The notes under the pieces are model-generated. The model was not told where the DNA came from, ran no database searches, and saw only the letters and a list, made by a program, of their open reading frames with translations. A DNA stretch of 64,000 nucleotides from Hydractinia symbiolongicarpus (taxonomy: Eukaryota; Cnidaria; Hydrozoa; Anthoathecata; Hydractiniidae), in NCBI RefSeq assembly GCF_029227915.1, contig NC_079886.1, positions 7,750,001 to 7,814,000 on the forward strand. The letters run 5' to 3'. Of this stretch, positions 50,365 to 62,285 are shown piece by piece; positions within the stretch are counted from its first letter, which is position 1, and every line of letters begins with the position of its first letter. Made by a program: the position numbers and the translations under genes.

Positions 50365-51786
50365 ATGGCAGTGTACCAAAGAATAACTAGTAATGTTGAG
50401 CATCCACAGCAAAGATTAGCCTTGATTTGCATTGATGCCAGTGAACACAGTCTACGTGCGTTTGAATGTAAGTAGTTTTCAAAATCTATTTGTATTGGTT
50501 TCAACAAAACTACATAACATAAATATATGTCAATTATTTCCAAAAGGACTATTAATATCTTCAAAGAAAGCAATTTTGACATTGTTTTCTGTTTGCATAC
50601 TCTGCCTTCTAATCGAATTTCCATAATTTTTTAGCTGACAATATTGTTGAAATAGTTTACTTTTTTTTTTCTTTTAGTCTATTATTATAATGTCCACCAT
50701 GAAGGAGATGCAGTTGGTCTAGTCCACATTCATACTGTTCCTGATGCTCCATCATTAGGACTTTTTGGTAGGTTTAAATATGAGCAACCCTGAAACTGTC
50801 AGCAATATGTGAGAATACCAAAGTACTTCTAGAGCCAAAATGTTTTGTGTAATTTATCTGTGCAATTAATGTCACCGCTCAGCTATTGCCAAAGTGAAGT
50901 CCAGTGTCTATAATTTTTGCTAATTAAATTTTATTTATTTTGGATGTAAGTTGAATCAACAAAACTTTTTCTTCCCTTTTCTCACTGAATTCATTATTAA
51001 ATGAGTGATTACAAGACAAATTCCAATAATTTAAACTATTAGTTGGATTTTCACAGACATAAAATAAATTGAATTAAGCCAAAAAATATATATAGATGTT
51101 TTCCAAAATGATACTTACTCCCTTCAAAAGAACCTTTGAAACACCAAAATTGCTTGAATCAGTCGACCTTTCCACAAAGTTATTGCATTCTTTATACCTT
51201 TCAAAAAGATTTGAATATATGTTTATTATAGAAAGTTTCAGTCCGAATAAATTTGACAACAACTATATTTCTCAAAAAAACAAAAACGTAACGAAACCCT
51301 GCATATTTCTTACCCTACTTACATTTCGAGTGTACTTAATTGTAGGTGGTGGGAGAGCTGCTCTTAAGGTTTATCTTTCCAATGTTGAAGACAGTGTTGA
51401 TAGTAGCAAGGCTGTAATAGAGAAATTCAAACATTTATGTTCTGAAAAAGGGGTAAGTGTTTATGAAAACCCTTACGTAATTTTCTAATGATTTGCAGTT
51501 ACTACTGAGAATGAAAATAACATTCTACATTTATATGTAAAATAGTAGTAACCTGTAAATCAATAACATTTAGATCAATCCAAAAACATTTGTCCAAAGC
51601 ATGCAAGATTCAATAGGGCATTCCATATGTCAAATAGCAATGAAGGAAAAAGCTACACACATTATCATTGGCCAACGTGGTCTGGGTATGTTTCGACGAA
51701 ATCTACTGGGTAGTGTTAGTGATTACGTTATTCATCATTCAAATATACCAGTAACTATAGTCACTAACCCTAAGAATCTTAAATAA
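50365..51786 (+). CDS. Universal stress protein USP7 (longer N-terminus)
   Basis: Four exons: 50365-50467, 50678-50767, 51346-51452, 51574-51786, giving 170 residues. The ATG at 50365 is chosen because it is the only in-frame one; the ATG at 50392 is out of frame and meets a stop. This gives about 10 extra N-terminal residues ([17 protein letters not shown]) before [17 protein letters not shown]. The exon junction codon is TTC (Phe) rather than the Trp of most copies. Exon 2 has [20 protein letters not shown], exon 3 [19 protein letters not shown], exon 4 [19 protein letters not shown], with an intact motif. Exon 2 resembles USP9 and USP10. An acceptor-like TTACGTAG lies 15 nt upstream. Confidence 0.9.
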
Positions 51787-53042
51787 TAAATGTAATGTTA
51801 CCAGTTTAATTTTTGTATGATAGACATTGTTTTATATTTTATATATTCAAATGTTGAGGGTGACATGAATCTGCAGCATGCTTAAATTTGATTCTGCCTA
51901 ATTTTTATTTTCCAAAGGGCAAGAATTGTTATTTAAAAGTTTATAGTTTTGTGCATTTAAAATTTCACTAATATTGTAGTTTATAAATTTTTGAATTGTG
52001 GTTTTGTGAAAGTATATACTATTTTAGGAGTGCAATATTTTAAATCACAATGATATGAATTCTTTTGATACTTTATAAAAGACTGGCTTTAAAAAGTTAC
52101 CTTCGTTGTAAGAACCGTTCAATTTAATAAGGGATAAGAATTTAAGAAAGCATTGATACTTAAAATTAATTATGCATGCTTGTCATGAGGAATGGCCTAA
52201 TCGCCAATTTTACTACATATTCAATTTAGATTTATTTTTATACCTATATACTTTGGGGGGTTATGCCTAATAGAAGCATTTTCTGGTGTTTGGGACTTTA
52301 TTTCAAAACCTTATCATGTATTTATTACTACATTGAGAGGATATTTATTCTTATGCTATACATATAAACATTTTATGTTTTTTAAAAGATTATTTTTTAT
52401 ATTTTTATGTATTGTTCATTTATTAAGGATATGGTAACCTTTTTTTACTTATTCAGTATAGATCTTCACCGCTTTGCTCCATTTTTTTGAAAAAACTGCT
52501 TCAAAAATTATGTAATTTTTTCTCTCAATTTTTATAAAAGTTTGTTGATTTTTTTTTCTTTGATGTATTTGCTGCCATTATCTAAAGTCTTATTTCTTAT
52601 TTCTCATTTTTATTTTTATTTTAAAATTATCCCACTTCCTTATTTATTTTTATTTTAAGTTATACCAAACATTTTATGAAATAATATGTAAAAAAATGGA
52701 TAAAAAGGGGTAACCATATTCTTATGCAGTTCAGAAATTTTTTATTGATACAGTTTTACTTAAAAAGTTTTCTTTTACATAATATTTTTATATTTACTGT
52801 TTTAATCTTCCTATATTCCTAATTTAGGTGAAGTATTTCTTCAGTTTTATTCATTTTAAGTACATTAAGCCCATGTAAACCTAAATCAACCGATTGACTG
52901 ATTAAATTAAGGCTTGTGTAAAAACATTTAATAAATCTTTGATGGCCTCTGAATCTTTGTGTTTTTATAATTATTGGGAGTTTCTAACAGTTTTTTATTA
53001 ACATTTTGACTTTCTAGACTAACACATGCATGTAAATAAATA

Positions 53043-54209
53043 ATGTCAACTCCGAAACTAGTTCTTATATGTATTGATGGTAGTGAACACAGTTCCAGAG
53101 CTTTAGAATGTATGTATCAAAGTTTTTTTAAGACACCTAGTGCACTGGGATTATTAGAAAGTCAACAAGCATAAGTCTAGTTGTTTTATGTGCCAAAAAT
53201 AACCTTGCCACAGTAAAAATTATAGATGCTTTGTCTTCCACAATTTTCAAAATATATAATCAAGTAGTGTATAATCAAAAGATGATTATACACTACTTGA
53301 AACGATTTAGAGCACAAAATTTTTCTCTGCGTTATACTCTTTTTCATATGATATGGCACAAAATCTAAACATCTGTCATCTTTTTATCAAATTTAAAACA
53401 GAAAAATTGGGTATTGAGACCAATGTAATAACACTGATTGATTTGTTACATTCCACCTTGGCAGCAGAGTCTATAGCTTATATTTTTAACAGGGTATTTT
53501 AATGAAGTTCATCATAAACATAATGAAGTTGGACTGGTTCATGTACATATCCCTCCAAACATACCAGTTGGCTTTGGTATTCATGGTTGGTAGTTAATTT
53601 CATATTTAATTGTTGATTTTTTAACACAATTTTTGTATTCTTCAACCATATTATTGCTATTAATTTGAATAATAACATTTTGTAACAAAGATTATGTTGT
53701 TTTGAATGGTTTTTCAATTTTGTTCTTTTGTTTTTTGTTTGTGTGTACAAAACAGGTTGGATAAGCGGGAGGATAAGGTATCTGAAATTCTTTCACTTTC
53801 AGGTAATGAACAAGTCATAGCAAATGATTTTTACCGGCAAGCTGTCCAAGAAACAATTAGTGCTAGTAAAGCAGTAGTTGAAATGCATAAAGAAAAGTGT
53901 ATGGCTCAAGGGGTAAAACAAATTATCAACATTTTTTTATGATTTTTTTATTTATATTTGTTTTTATGAGAAAATTTTGTAAATTTAAATTTTTTCAAGG
54001 TAACTCCAAAGGTATTTCTGAAGACACTGGATGATTCTGCTGGCCACACGATATGTACTATCGCCCAAGAAAATAATGCTAGTTTAATAGTTGTTGGTCA
54101 GCGTGGTTTGGGAGCTATTCGCCGAACATTATTTGGTAGTGTTAGCGACTATATTTTACATCATGCACGTATACCTGTTCTTGTTTCAGTGCCACCAGGA
54201 AAAAAGTGA
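53043..54209 (+). CDS. Universal stress protein USP8
   Basis: Four exons: 53043-53109, 53493-53585, 53803-53912, 54000-54209, giving 159 residues. It is the most compact gene in the array; intron 3 is 87 bp. Exon 1 codes [17 protein letters not shown]; exon 2 HHKHNEVGLVHVHIPPNIPV and GFGIHG, in which the usual HEGD is HKHN; exon 3 DFYRQAVQETISASKAVVE; exon 4 SAGHTICTIAQENN and [19 protein letters not shown], with the binding motif intact. The exon 2 donor is an unusual GTTGGT. A five-codon upstream ORF overlaps the start as TAATG. An acceptor-like TTTCTAG is 25 nt upstream of the ATG. Confidence 0.9.
53260..53300. repeat. Perfect 18-bp-stem hairpin in USP8 intron 1
   Basis: TCAAGTAGTGTATAATCA at 53260-53277 and its exact complement at 53283-53300 are separated by five bases. 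The transcript of this intron could fold into a stable stem-loop. Confidence 0.92.
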
Positions 54210-56189
54210 ATCAATTTTGGCTGTCTTATGTTGACTTATCGGCTTATGTTTCATGTTCTTATTCTTTATGTTGACAATCAAGTTGAACTACATGTTTTTA
54301 TTTGTTTGAGCAACTGAGTTGCTAAGGGTTGAGGCTGTTGAGACTGTGGTCCTAACGTAAGCTACTGATCAGGCTAAAAATTTAAAAAGACTTAGATAAT
54401 CTAACTAGCAAACTGCACAACAGTTCTTTGAAGAATGCAGGTCTTTTCGCCTAACATTTTACATTAAAGTCCAAAAATAAAAAATATAAAGCTTTTAATT
54501 TTTTGCTTCGGAACTTTGATGCTGAGATCAAAATTTCCCCGTTAGCAAAATGTAGTTGCTTATAAGAACATTCATCAAAGCTTTTATTATTTGTTACCGC
54601 TTACTAAAAGTATTTGTGTAGAAGTACCAGTAACAATGTCTGACCTTCGTCTTCGTAATGACCAAATCTGTCTTGGATAATGTTTTTTGTCTGTGTTTAA
54701 GAAATATTTTTGTTTCGTTGTTATTTCATGTTAGTTGCTGCAGAAATAAGAACTCTTGGCTAGTAAAAAGTGATGCATATTGGTATTGGCCTCTTTCGCT
54801 TGTTAAGTAGTAAAACCAATTTATATGGTTGTTTTCGATGTGCTATTGTTTAAGACAATATATTTAATGAATCTTAGAAATTACACATATAATATATGAG
54901 TAGGAATGTATATTTCTAAAACCATTGCAATATTTTTCTATTTGATCTTGTTGATTGAGGAACATTCAAAGACGAATATAGTATCTTAGGAACGTTAAAA
55001 AATGTATGCTTTTTGCTTTGTTTTTAACTGCAACATTTTTCCGTTGTAAGCATAGAAAATATCTTTCAGTATATTTTTCTTAGCTAATTTTAGTTATGTT
55101 TTTGTCTTTTATTCTGGGATTTATATTTAGTATTAACATAGACGTATAAAAGACAAGAAGATACCCTTCTTTACAAAATCAATCATGACGTGCAAACAGC
55201 TGCCATCATTAAGAATAGGAACTCAGCTTTAAATTTCACTGCAGGAAATTAGTTTGATTATTGATTATTATGATTTGCCAATTCTTTTATTAAATTTAAT
55301 TTATGCAGTAAGTCGCTAAGTTTTGTGCAGATATAATCCTTGTTTTAAAGGATGGAAGTTTTTAAGTTTTTATTGCTAGATTTAAAAACTATAGTAAAAA
55401 AGATAGTGAGCACCACTTAAGAATTTAGGTTCAGTAGCTAGCAAAAACTACAATCGCAAGAAATAAGAAAAATTTAATTTGTCTAAATATTTAATCACAT
55501 ATATGCTAAAAATATTAACAAAATACATATTTTCGCAATGTTTCATGGTACTTGTTCATTTCCAAGTTATTGGTAACCCAGAGGACATAACACTTATCCT
55601 GAATGGTCTATACCCAAGTTGATAGAATGTTTGGATTTTCATTGCAACCTCATTTCCTTGTTTAGAGAAATCTTCTTATGCACATCATTCTTTTAAAAAC
55701 CTTTTTTGTATTAATACACTTAGTTTTGGATGAATTAAATTTTAAATCATCCCTTTTCTCATGCTTTTTTTCTTGCAATAAGAAATCTCAAATAAACTAA
55801 ACTTTAGCTAACCATATAGAAATAAACAAAAGAATTACTCAGCAAATAGAAACATTTATGGTTCTTACCCCCTTTTTATTACAGAAATTTACCCTAAGAA
55901 TATGTCAGAAATAAAGCTCCCTAAAATGCATCAATCAGGGAACATATATTTGAATGGTTTTTTAAAAGTATAAACAAGTATGGCAAATCTTCAGCAAATT
56001 GCGCATTATATTGACGCTGAATCAGTTGATTTCCTTTTCTATACATCCATGTTAGTTATTTTATTTTTTCTTAATACATCTCACAGTATAAATTAGGCTA
56101 AAAACGTGTTGAAAACAGAACTGGTATTATCCAATTTTTTCATTCTACTTTTCAGGTTCTGTCAAAAAAAAAATACCAAGTAGAAAAAA
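54210..56189. other. Longest spacer within the USP array
   Basis: About 2 kb separate USP8 from USP9, against about 0.7-1.3 kb between most neighbours. I looked for leftover USP exon motifs (VDGSEHS, HEGD, GQRGLG) and saw none. The sequence is AT-rich with no recognised gene. Confidence 0.5.
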
Positions 56190-58281
56190 ATGTTTCCTGT
56201 TAAACTTGCTCCGCCAAAGAAAAGACTAATCCTTATTTGTGTAGATGGCAGTGAACACAGCACACGCGCATTTGAATGTGAGTTGGGACATTGTATGATT
56301 TCAAAAGTGGCTTTTCTACAATTCCCTTGTATTATTACTTTACATAAAGACTTAGTTACATACTTGTATGGTTCAACTTGCATAGATATTAAATTCAGTT
56401 GTATAGTAGTTTTCAATATTAATTTCTCTCTATAGCTATGTTGCTTTTTTAATTTTTTTTCTGGTTTCCAAGCCTAAAATTAATAAGAGATGTTGTTGCT
56501 CCGTGCAATTTTTAAACACATCCAAGTCACTCAAATAAGAATTTAATTTTAAATTTGCATAAACTAATTATGCATTTTTTCCTTGATTAAAAAGATTTTT
56601 TCAATTTCAATAAGAATTTTTTTTATTCTTTAAGTTATACAGGGAAAACTGTGCACATAATACTACTAGTGAAAAATTATCATTGAATAACTTAAACATT
56701 AGTTAATTTTTGGTATTTTTTTATCATTTAATTTGTGCGTTTCGTTGTGACCATTTGCTTACTATTTTTTTCCGAAGAAACAAACACTGTAAATCAAAAT
56801 CTTATTCTTATTAAATAACTTTCATAATAAAAACTGGTATTTTAGGGTTTTATTATAACGTGTATAACAAGGATGATACAGTTGGTATTGTACACATACA
56901 TTGTGTTCCTGATGCACCAGCTCTTGGATTGTTCGGTATGTACATTTTGTTTTATTTCGCCTTTACCTAAACAAGCATTTGCTGTCATGTCTTTTTAAAG
57001 AAGTAGAAGTTTGATCACGGTAATGCAAATAAGATGCACCTTTTAAAAGTATTAAGTGAATATAAAAAGTGAATATGGAAACCTTAATATGCATAGCCCC
57101 TTTAAGTTTGAACTTCTAATATGCTCCCCATTTTGTTAATATGCAACTTTCATTTTTTCTTGTTTTTTTCTTAAATTTTAAGTTTTCTGGTAAAAAATGT
57201 TTGTTTTTTTTTCTAATGTTTTAACAAAAAATTGAGAGCCTTCTAATCTAGGAAATACTAAATTCCCAGGTCTTCTTTTAATTTTAGCAAAATACGAAGG
57301 GTACATTTTTATCTTAACTTCATCTGGACAAAATTTTATCAATTCTAGAAAATTGTTAAGGCTGTGAATGTTTAGCAATGCTTTGTCTTTTTAGGTGGTG
57401 GATTAGCTGCCCTTGAATTATATAAAACAGAAGTAAACAAAAGTATAAAAGCAAGCAAAGCTGTTGTTGAAAAGTATGAAAACTTGTGCTCTGAGAAAGG
57501 GGTGAGTAGTAAACCATAACCATAACGTAGCTATTTTTCTGAGAAAATATTATTTGGCATTATTTTTAATTTTGTGTGCATTGAAACTAACCAGTTTGTT
57601 AATCGTTTGTTTCTTTAATGATGCCATTATCTAGACAAAACACTCCGTTTTTAAATTTTTTTAATTCTGTACATTCAGGAAGGTTTCAGAAAAAATGATC
57701 CATGTTGAAGTAATGTTTTTGTTAACATTCTCAACAGAAACAAGAAGTTGTGGAATAATAACCAATTTTTAACTTCTTAACACTTTCAGTGTGTAGAACT
57801 AGTATTCAAGTTTGTGCGGATGTCATGATTCAAATCTTTTTTTCTCTATTTTTTCAAATCAATCAGTGATTTCCACTTTAAGTTATATAATTATTTATAA
57901 ATCGCAAATCACGAACCTTTAATTGGAATGTTCTAAACAAACCATGTTTTAATTCTTAAAAAATTGTTTGTTTTCTTTATAAAAAGTCATTTGCAGAAAG
58001 ATTAAAAGCAATGTTAATGTTCATTTATACCACCTTATCTTCATAGTTTTGTTGACAATATTTTTTCTTTCTAGATTAACCCAAAATTATTTGTTGAATC
58101 TATGCAGGATTCTGTCGGTCACACAGTATGCAAACTTGCTAAAGAAAATGCTGCAACATTGATAGTCATGGCTCAACGTGGGTTAGGCGCTGTTCGGCGC
58201 ACACTCATTGGCAGTGTTAGCGATTATGTTATACATCATACACATATCCCTGTCACTGTTGTGACTACCTTGGATTCTTAA
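56190..58281 (+). CDS. Universal stress protein USP9 (Gly to Ala in binding motif)
   Basis: Four exons: 56190-56277, 56846-56935, 57395-57501, 58075-58281, giving 163 residues. The N-terminus is slightly extended and basic (MFPVKLAPPKKR) before LILICVDGSEHSTRAFE. Exon 2 has NKDDTVGIVHIHCVPDAPAL; exon 3 GGGLAALELYKTEVNKS; exon 4 SVGHTVCKLAKENAA and then MAQRGLGAVRRTLIGSVSDY. The first glycine of the G-x2-G-x9-G-S motif is alanine, unlike the other nine copies with this exon. Exon 1 ends in a GTGAGT donor. A strong acceptor-like tract (TTTTTTCATTCTACTTTTCAG) ends 34 nt before the ATG. Confidence 0.91.
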
Positions 58282-59037
58282 CATTTTTTTCACGTAGCCA
58301 AATTCGACAATATCCTGTAGACCTAAAACAATGTTGCACATCTTGTTTGTTGATTATTCTTTCTATTTTTCTTATTTTTTATATATTTTTTTACTCGATA
58401 TGTTAACGATTTATTTTAATTACAAGCTTGGTTATTCTCCCAAAAAAATATTTTTCTATTTTTATTTTGTTATTAGAAGAATGAAGGAATTCTAACCAAA
58501 AAAAATCTAACAAAAAATCTTATATGTAGTCATATTTTTTGTAGGAAAATTTTTAATTTTGTTATGTAGAACCTTTGGCACTGAAATGCAAACTTATCAA
58601 TTGACAATTCACAGATATGTGAGAATATAGAATTATATGAATAATGTATGTAAGTTATGAGGAATATGATATAAACACCCATATATTTTTTGTCAGTATA
58701 TTTAATTCATAAAATGGTTTAAAATTGTCTTGCATCTTCGTATGAGTAAGTTTTTGTGGTATCAACAAAAACTCTAGCAATATGGTTATTGTAAAAGGTA
58801 CAAGGAAAATTGTAGTATCCATTAGTTGTAATATCCATTAATTAGATATCCATTAGTTTCAAGTTAATAGATTGAACAAGAGAGTGTTAACCTGTTGTGA
58901 TGTAAACAAAACACAAAAAGCAAGAAAAGTTTAAGTTTCTAAACAAGTATTTGATCCATAATTAAGTGTTAAGCTTTGAATATTTGAGTAGGAATTATGG
59001 GTAAATTGAAATTATAATTTTTTAGTGCTAGATAATA

Positions 59038-60620
59038 ATGGCGGAGCATTCAGTTATCAAAATGCCGTTAATATGTATCGATGCAAGTAAAAACAGTATG
59101 GCAGCATTTGAATGTAAGTTGAAGTGTATTTTTTTTGTTAACGACAATGTATGTGAAAGTTGTATCGTGCGAAAATCTTTAAATATCATCTTGAATTTAC
59201 AATATATTTTCTTTGTAAAAACTGTAATTTTACCTTGGTGTTGAGAAGAAGAGTGGTGTAATAAGTTTGTTCAAGCCCCTCTTTCTACTAGTCACGTATG
59301 ATTGGATTATTAGCAAAAACGTAAATGTTTTATTTTATTTTTAGGGTTTTTAGAAAATGCTTTCAAAGAAGGAGATACAATTGGTCTTGTACACGTTCAT
59401 GTTCCACCAGATCTTCCTTCTCTAGGACTTTTTGGTAGGTTTGGTACGTTATAAAAAGAACTTACTATTTATTAAACTTAAATTAACATAGCATAAATCT
59501 TTTATTTTCCAGCTAAAGTATCAGCCAGTAATACAACGTAGAGAACATTTTCAAAGTAACTGTTAACTTTAAAGTAACTAATATATAATGTATTAAACAG
59601 AATAAAACAAATAAACAAATGAATAGGTAAAACATAATTATAATAAATATGTACTGATATTTCTCCCTATTGGAAGAAATAACTAGTGTATTTTTTAAGT
59701 TAGTTGGTTTATTAAAAAAAAATACATTAAATTTTAACATCTACCTCTTACACCTGTTTTGACAGACATGGTACTATATTTCGCTCAAATCTTGACTGTA
59801 CAGGAATAAAAACAGATTTACCATGAATGCTTGTCCAAGCACCTCATTAAATTGGCAAATCATTAAGTTTTTTTGCACCACGGGGTACGTATGCTGGCTA
59901 TTATTATCAGTAAAAAATCAGTATTGGTACAAACCAAAAATAAAATCCTTGTGATTTAGTGTTTCTTTATCTTTTATTTTACAAATTTATTAAACTTTAT
60001 TTTACTGTAGGTGGTGGATTGGGTGCTATGGAGCTGTACAAAGAATCTTTACAAGAAAGCATCGATGCAAGTAAAGCAACAATTGCAAAGTATAAAGACA
60101 TTTGCAAAAACAAAGAGGTCGGTTACCCTTTGTTACTTTTTCTGTGTAACTATAGCAAAGATTCTTGAGCAATCCACAGAAGTAGCGCAGGGCATTTGAC
60201 TTTGTGATTTTGACAGTAAATGTTTTTTCAAAAATTTTGTAAAAATCATTTCGGTTTTCAAACAGACTTTAATCCTTGTTACGCGAAAAAAACGTCAGCC
60301 ATTCATCACTTTGCCTAATGTTTCAGAAAAAAAAACAACAATAGATTTTTACACAGAAACTAATATTTGATATGTTTTTTTTTTATCATTTTCTTGTTTA
60401 GATAAAGTTTAAAGCGTTTGTGGAGTCAGTGGACGATTCTATTGGTCACACTATATGTAAAATTGCTAAGGAGAATAACATGGCTTTTATTGTTATTGGG
60501 CAGCGTGGTCTGGGTACCTTTAGACGCACGTTTTTTGGTAGTGTTAGTGAATATGTTCTTCATCATTCGCATCACCCTGTTATTGTTGTGCCGCTAGAAA
60601 ATCGGGAGGAAAAGCAATAA
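59038..60620 (+). CDS. Universal stress protein USP10
   Basis: Four exons: 59038-59113, 59345-59434, 60011-60117, 60402-60620, giving 163 residues. Exon 1 codes VIKMPLICIDASKNSMAAFE, where the usual EHS is KNS; exon 2 FKEGDTIGLVHVHVPPDLPS and LGLFG; exon 3 GGGLGAMELYKESLQESID; exon 4 [14 protein letters not shown] and GQRGLGTFRRTFFGSVSEY with intact G-x2-G-x9-G-S. The exon 3 donor is GTCGGT, weaker than the usual GTAAGT. An acceptor-like AATTTTTTAG lies 12 nt before the ATG. GGGL and LGLFG place it nearest USP7 and USP9. Confidence 0.92.
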
Positions 60621-61653
60621 ACCAAAATTTTAATTCTTTTTCTGTTATAATACCGAAAAAAGGAAAATATGATATTTGTAATTGCAATCGAATTTTAACA
60701 AGATTTTTTAATATTATTGTAAGGATTTTGTTTTTTAACTTATTTTATGCTTAGAATAAATTGTACAACAGTATATTATAAAAAATAAAATATATTGACA
60801 ATCTGATTTTTTTGTCAAAAACACATAAGCATATATATTAGTCCTTCTGTTTCGTTAATATTGTTAAGAAAACAACATCGTATTTGTTAGTGAAAAAGGT
60901 TATGTATAAATCTAAACAATGGATAAAAAGTGGAGAGGAATCCTCTTTTTGCATTGATCGAATCATCCAGTTTGGTCTAAGTAAATGCATCCTTTAAACA
61001 CATCTACACAATTCATGATTTTAATAGGGTTGAAAGGACAAAAATTTGTTTTGCTTTTTTAATGTAAAACAACAAAAGACTAAAACTTTTTCTGAATACT
61101 TTATAAGCTTCACATCACATAATTAATACTGTCCACTCCCTCTTTACCTTTAATAACATCCTCAAATAAATTGACTAAAAGATTTGAACCTGTTAAACTT
61201 CAAGTATATATATAGAGATGTTCACAATGTTTAATTGCACTGGATCTAAAATCTATTTTTGGGGTGAGGCCCTTTTTTAATTGTTGTACAAGTGATTGTG
61301 TAGCCATACACTTCTTGTTTATTATTTCTACATGTGTACATAAAAGTGCTATAAAAAATTGCCTAAATTTTACTGATATGAACAGTTTTGCGTAATTTTT
61401 GTTTTATTTGCATCATGCAATGATTTGTACTTTCACAGTTTAGCAAACATTGGTGTAGGTATAGGTTGAAGCAGTTTCGTGATCACATTACATCAAATTT
61501 TTAAATCTAAGGAATAAATTTGCACTAGTATTTTTATTAGCTATGCAAATGTTCAGTTATATTTCTTGTCGTTGAATATTTGAAAGTACTGGCTTTATAT
61601 GTAACATCCAGTGCATTATATTTTATACAGTAACACAGTATAACATATTCCAC

Positions 61654-61991
61654 ATGAATCCTGCTGACCCAGGAGAAATTTCTAAAAAACGTTTGGCATT
61701 GGTATGTGTCGATTCAAGCAAGTACAGTGCCAATACCCTTGATTGTAAGTATTTTCTCCATAAAACATCTTTGATGTAATAAATTTTACGAAGTTTTTAG
61801 TCTAATTTCAATGTAAATGACACTTCAATAATTAAAAAGATGGAAAACATGCTAGTCCTTACAACAAGATGATGACACCAGATTTCATTTAGGGTATTTC
61901 CAGAATGCATATCAAGAAGGTGATGAAATTGGACTTGTGCATATTCATATCCCACCAAGTTTGAACATATGTGGAAATATATTAACATATG
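61654..61991 (+). CDS. Universal stress protein USP11, 5' part only
   Basis: Only exons 1 (61654-61744) and 2 (61893-61991) are in the window. Exon 1 codes LALVCVDSSKYSANTLD after a 14-residue leader; exon 2 YQEGDEIGLVHIHIPPSLNI and then an unusual longer end (CGNILTYG). The donor is GTACGA. Exons 3 and 4, which hold the helix and the nucleotide-binding motif, are not found before the window ends, and a LINE occupies 62286 onward. The gene may continue past the LINE or be destroyed by it. An acceptor-like TTTTATACAG lies 23 nt before the ATG. Confidence 0.8.
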
Positions 61992-62285
61992 GTACGAGGT
62001 GCCTTTTTTGTTGTTTCGTTGTTTTGTTAAGGACATGCCTTGTAGGGAATAACACACTGCAGAAAGTACACAAAACTATTACAGTCTTTTGGTAATTCTG
62101 ATAAGTGTCAAATAATGCGATCACTTAGTTTCAATTTTCACTTTTACGTAGTTTAGGCTACTTTAAAGGAAGAAACTTTCACTGGAAGAAAGTTTCGAGG
62201 TTCTTCCGAACTGCGAAAATTTCGCTTTTTGCGGGAAAAAACTTTCGCGGCCAAGCAATTTGGACATTTCTTACTGGAAAAAACT

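Noticed and set aside
25846-61991. Recent horizontal transfer of bacterial USP genes
   Set aside because: All copies have the same three introns at the same phases, local base composition and long divergence, so they are native eukaryotic genes.
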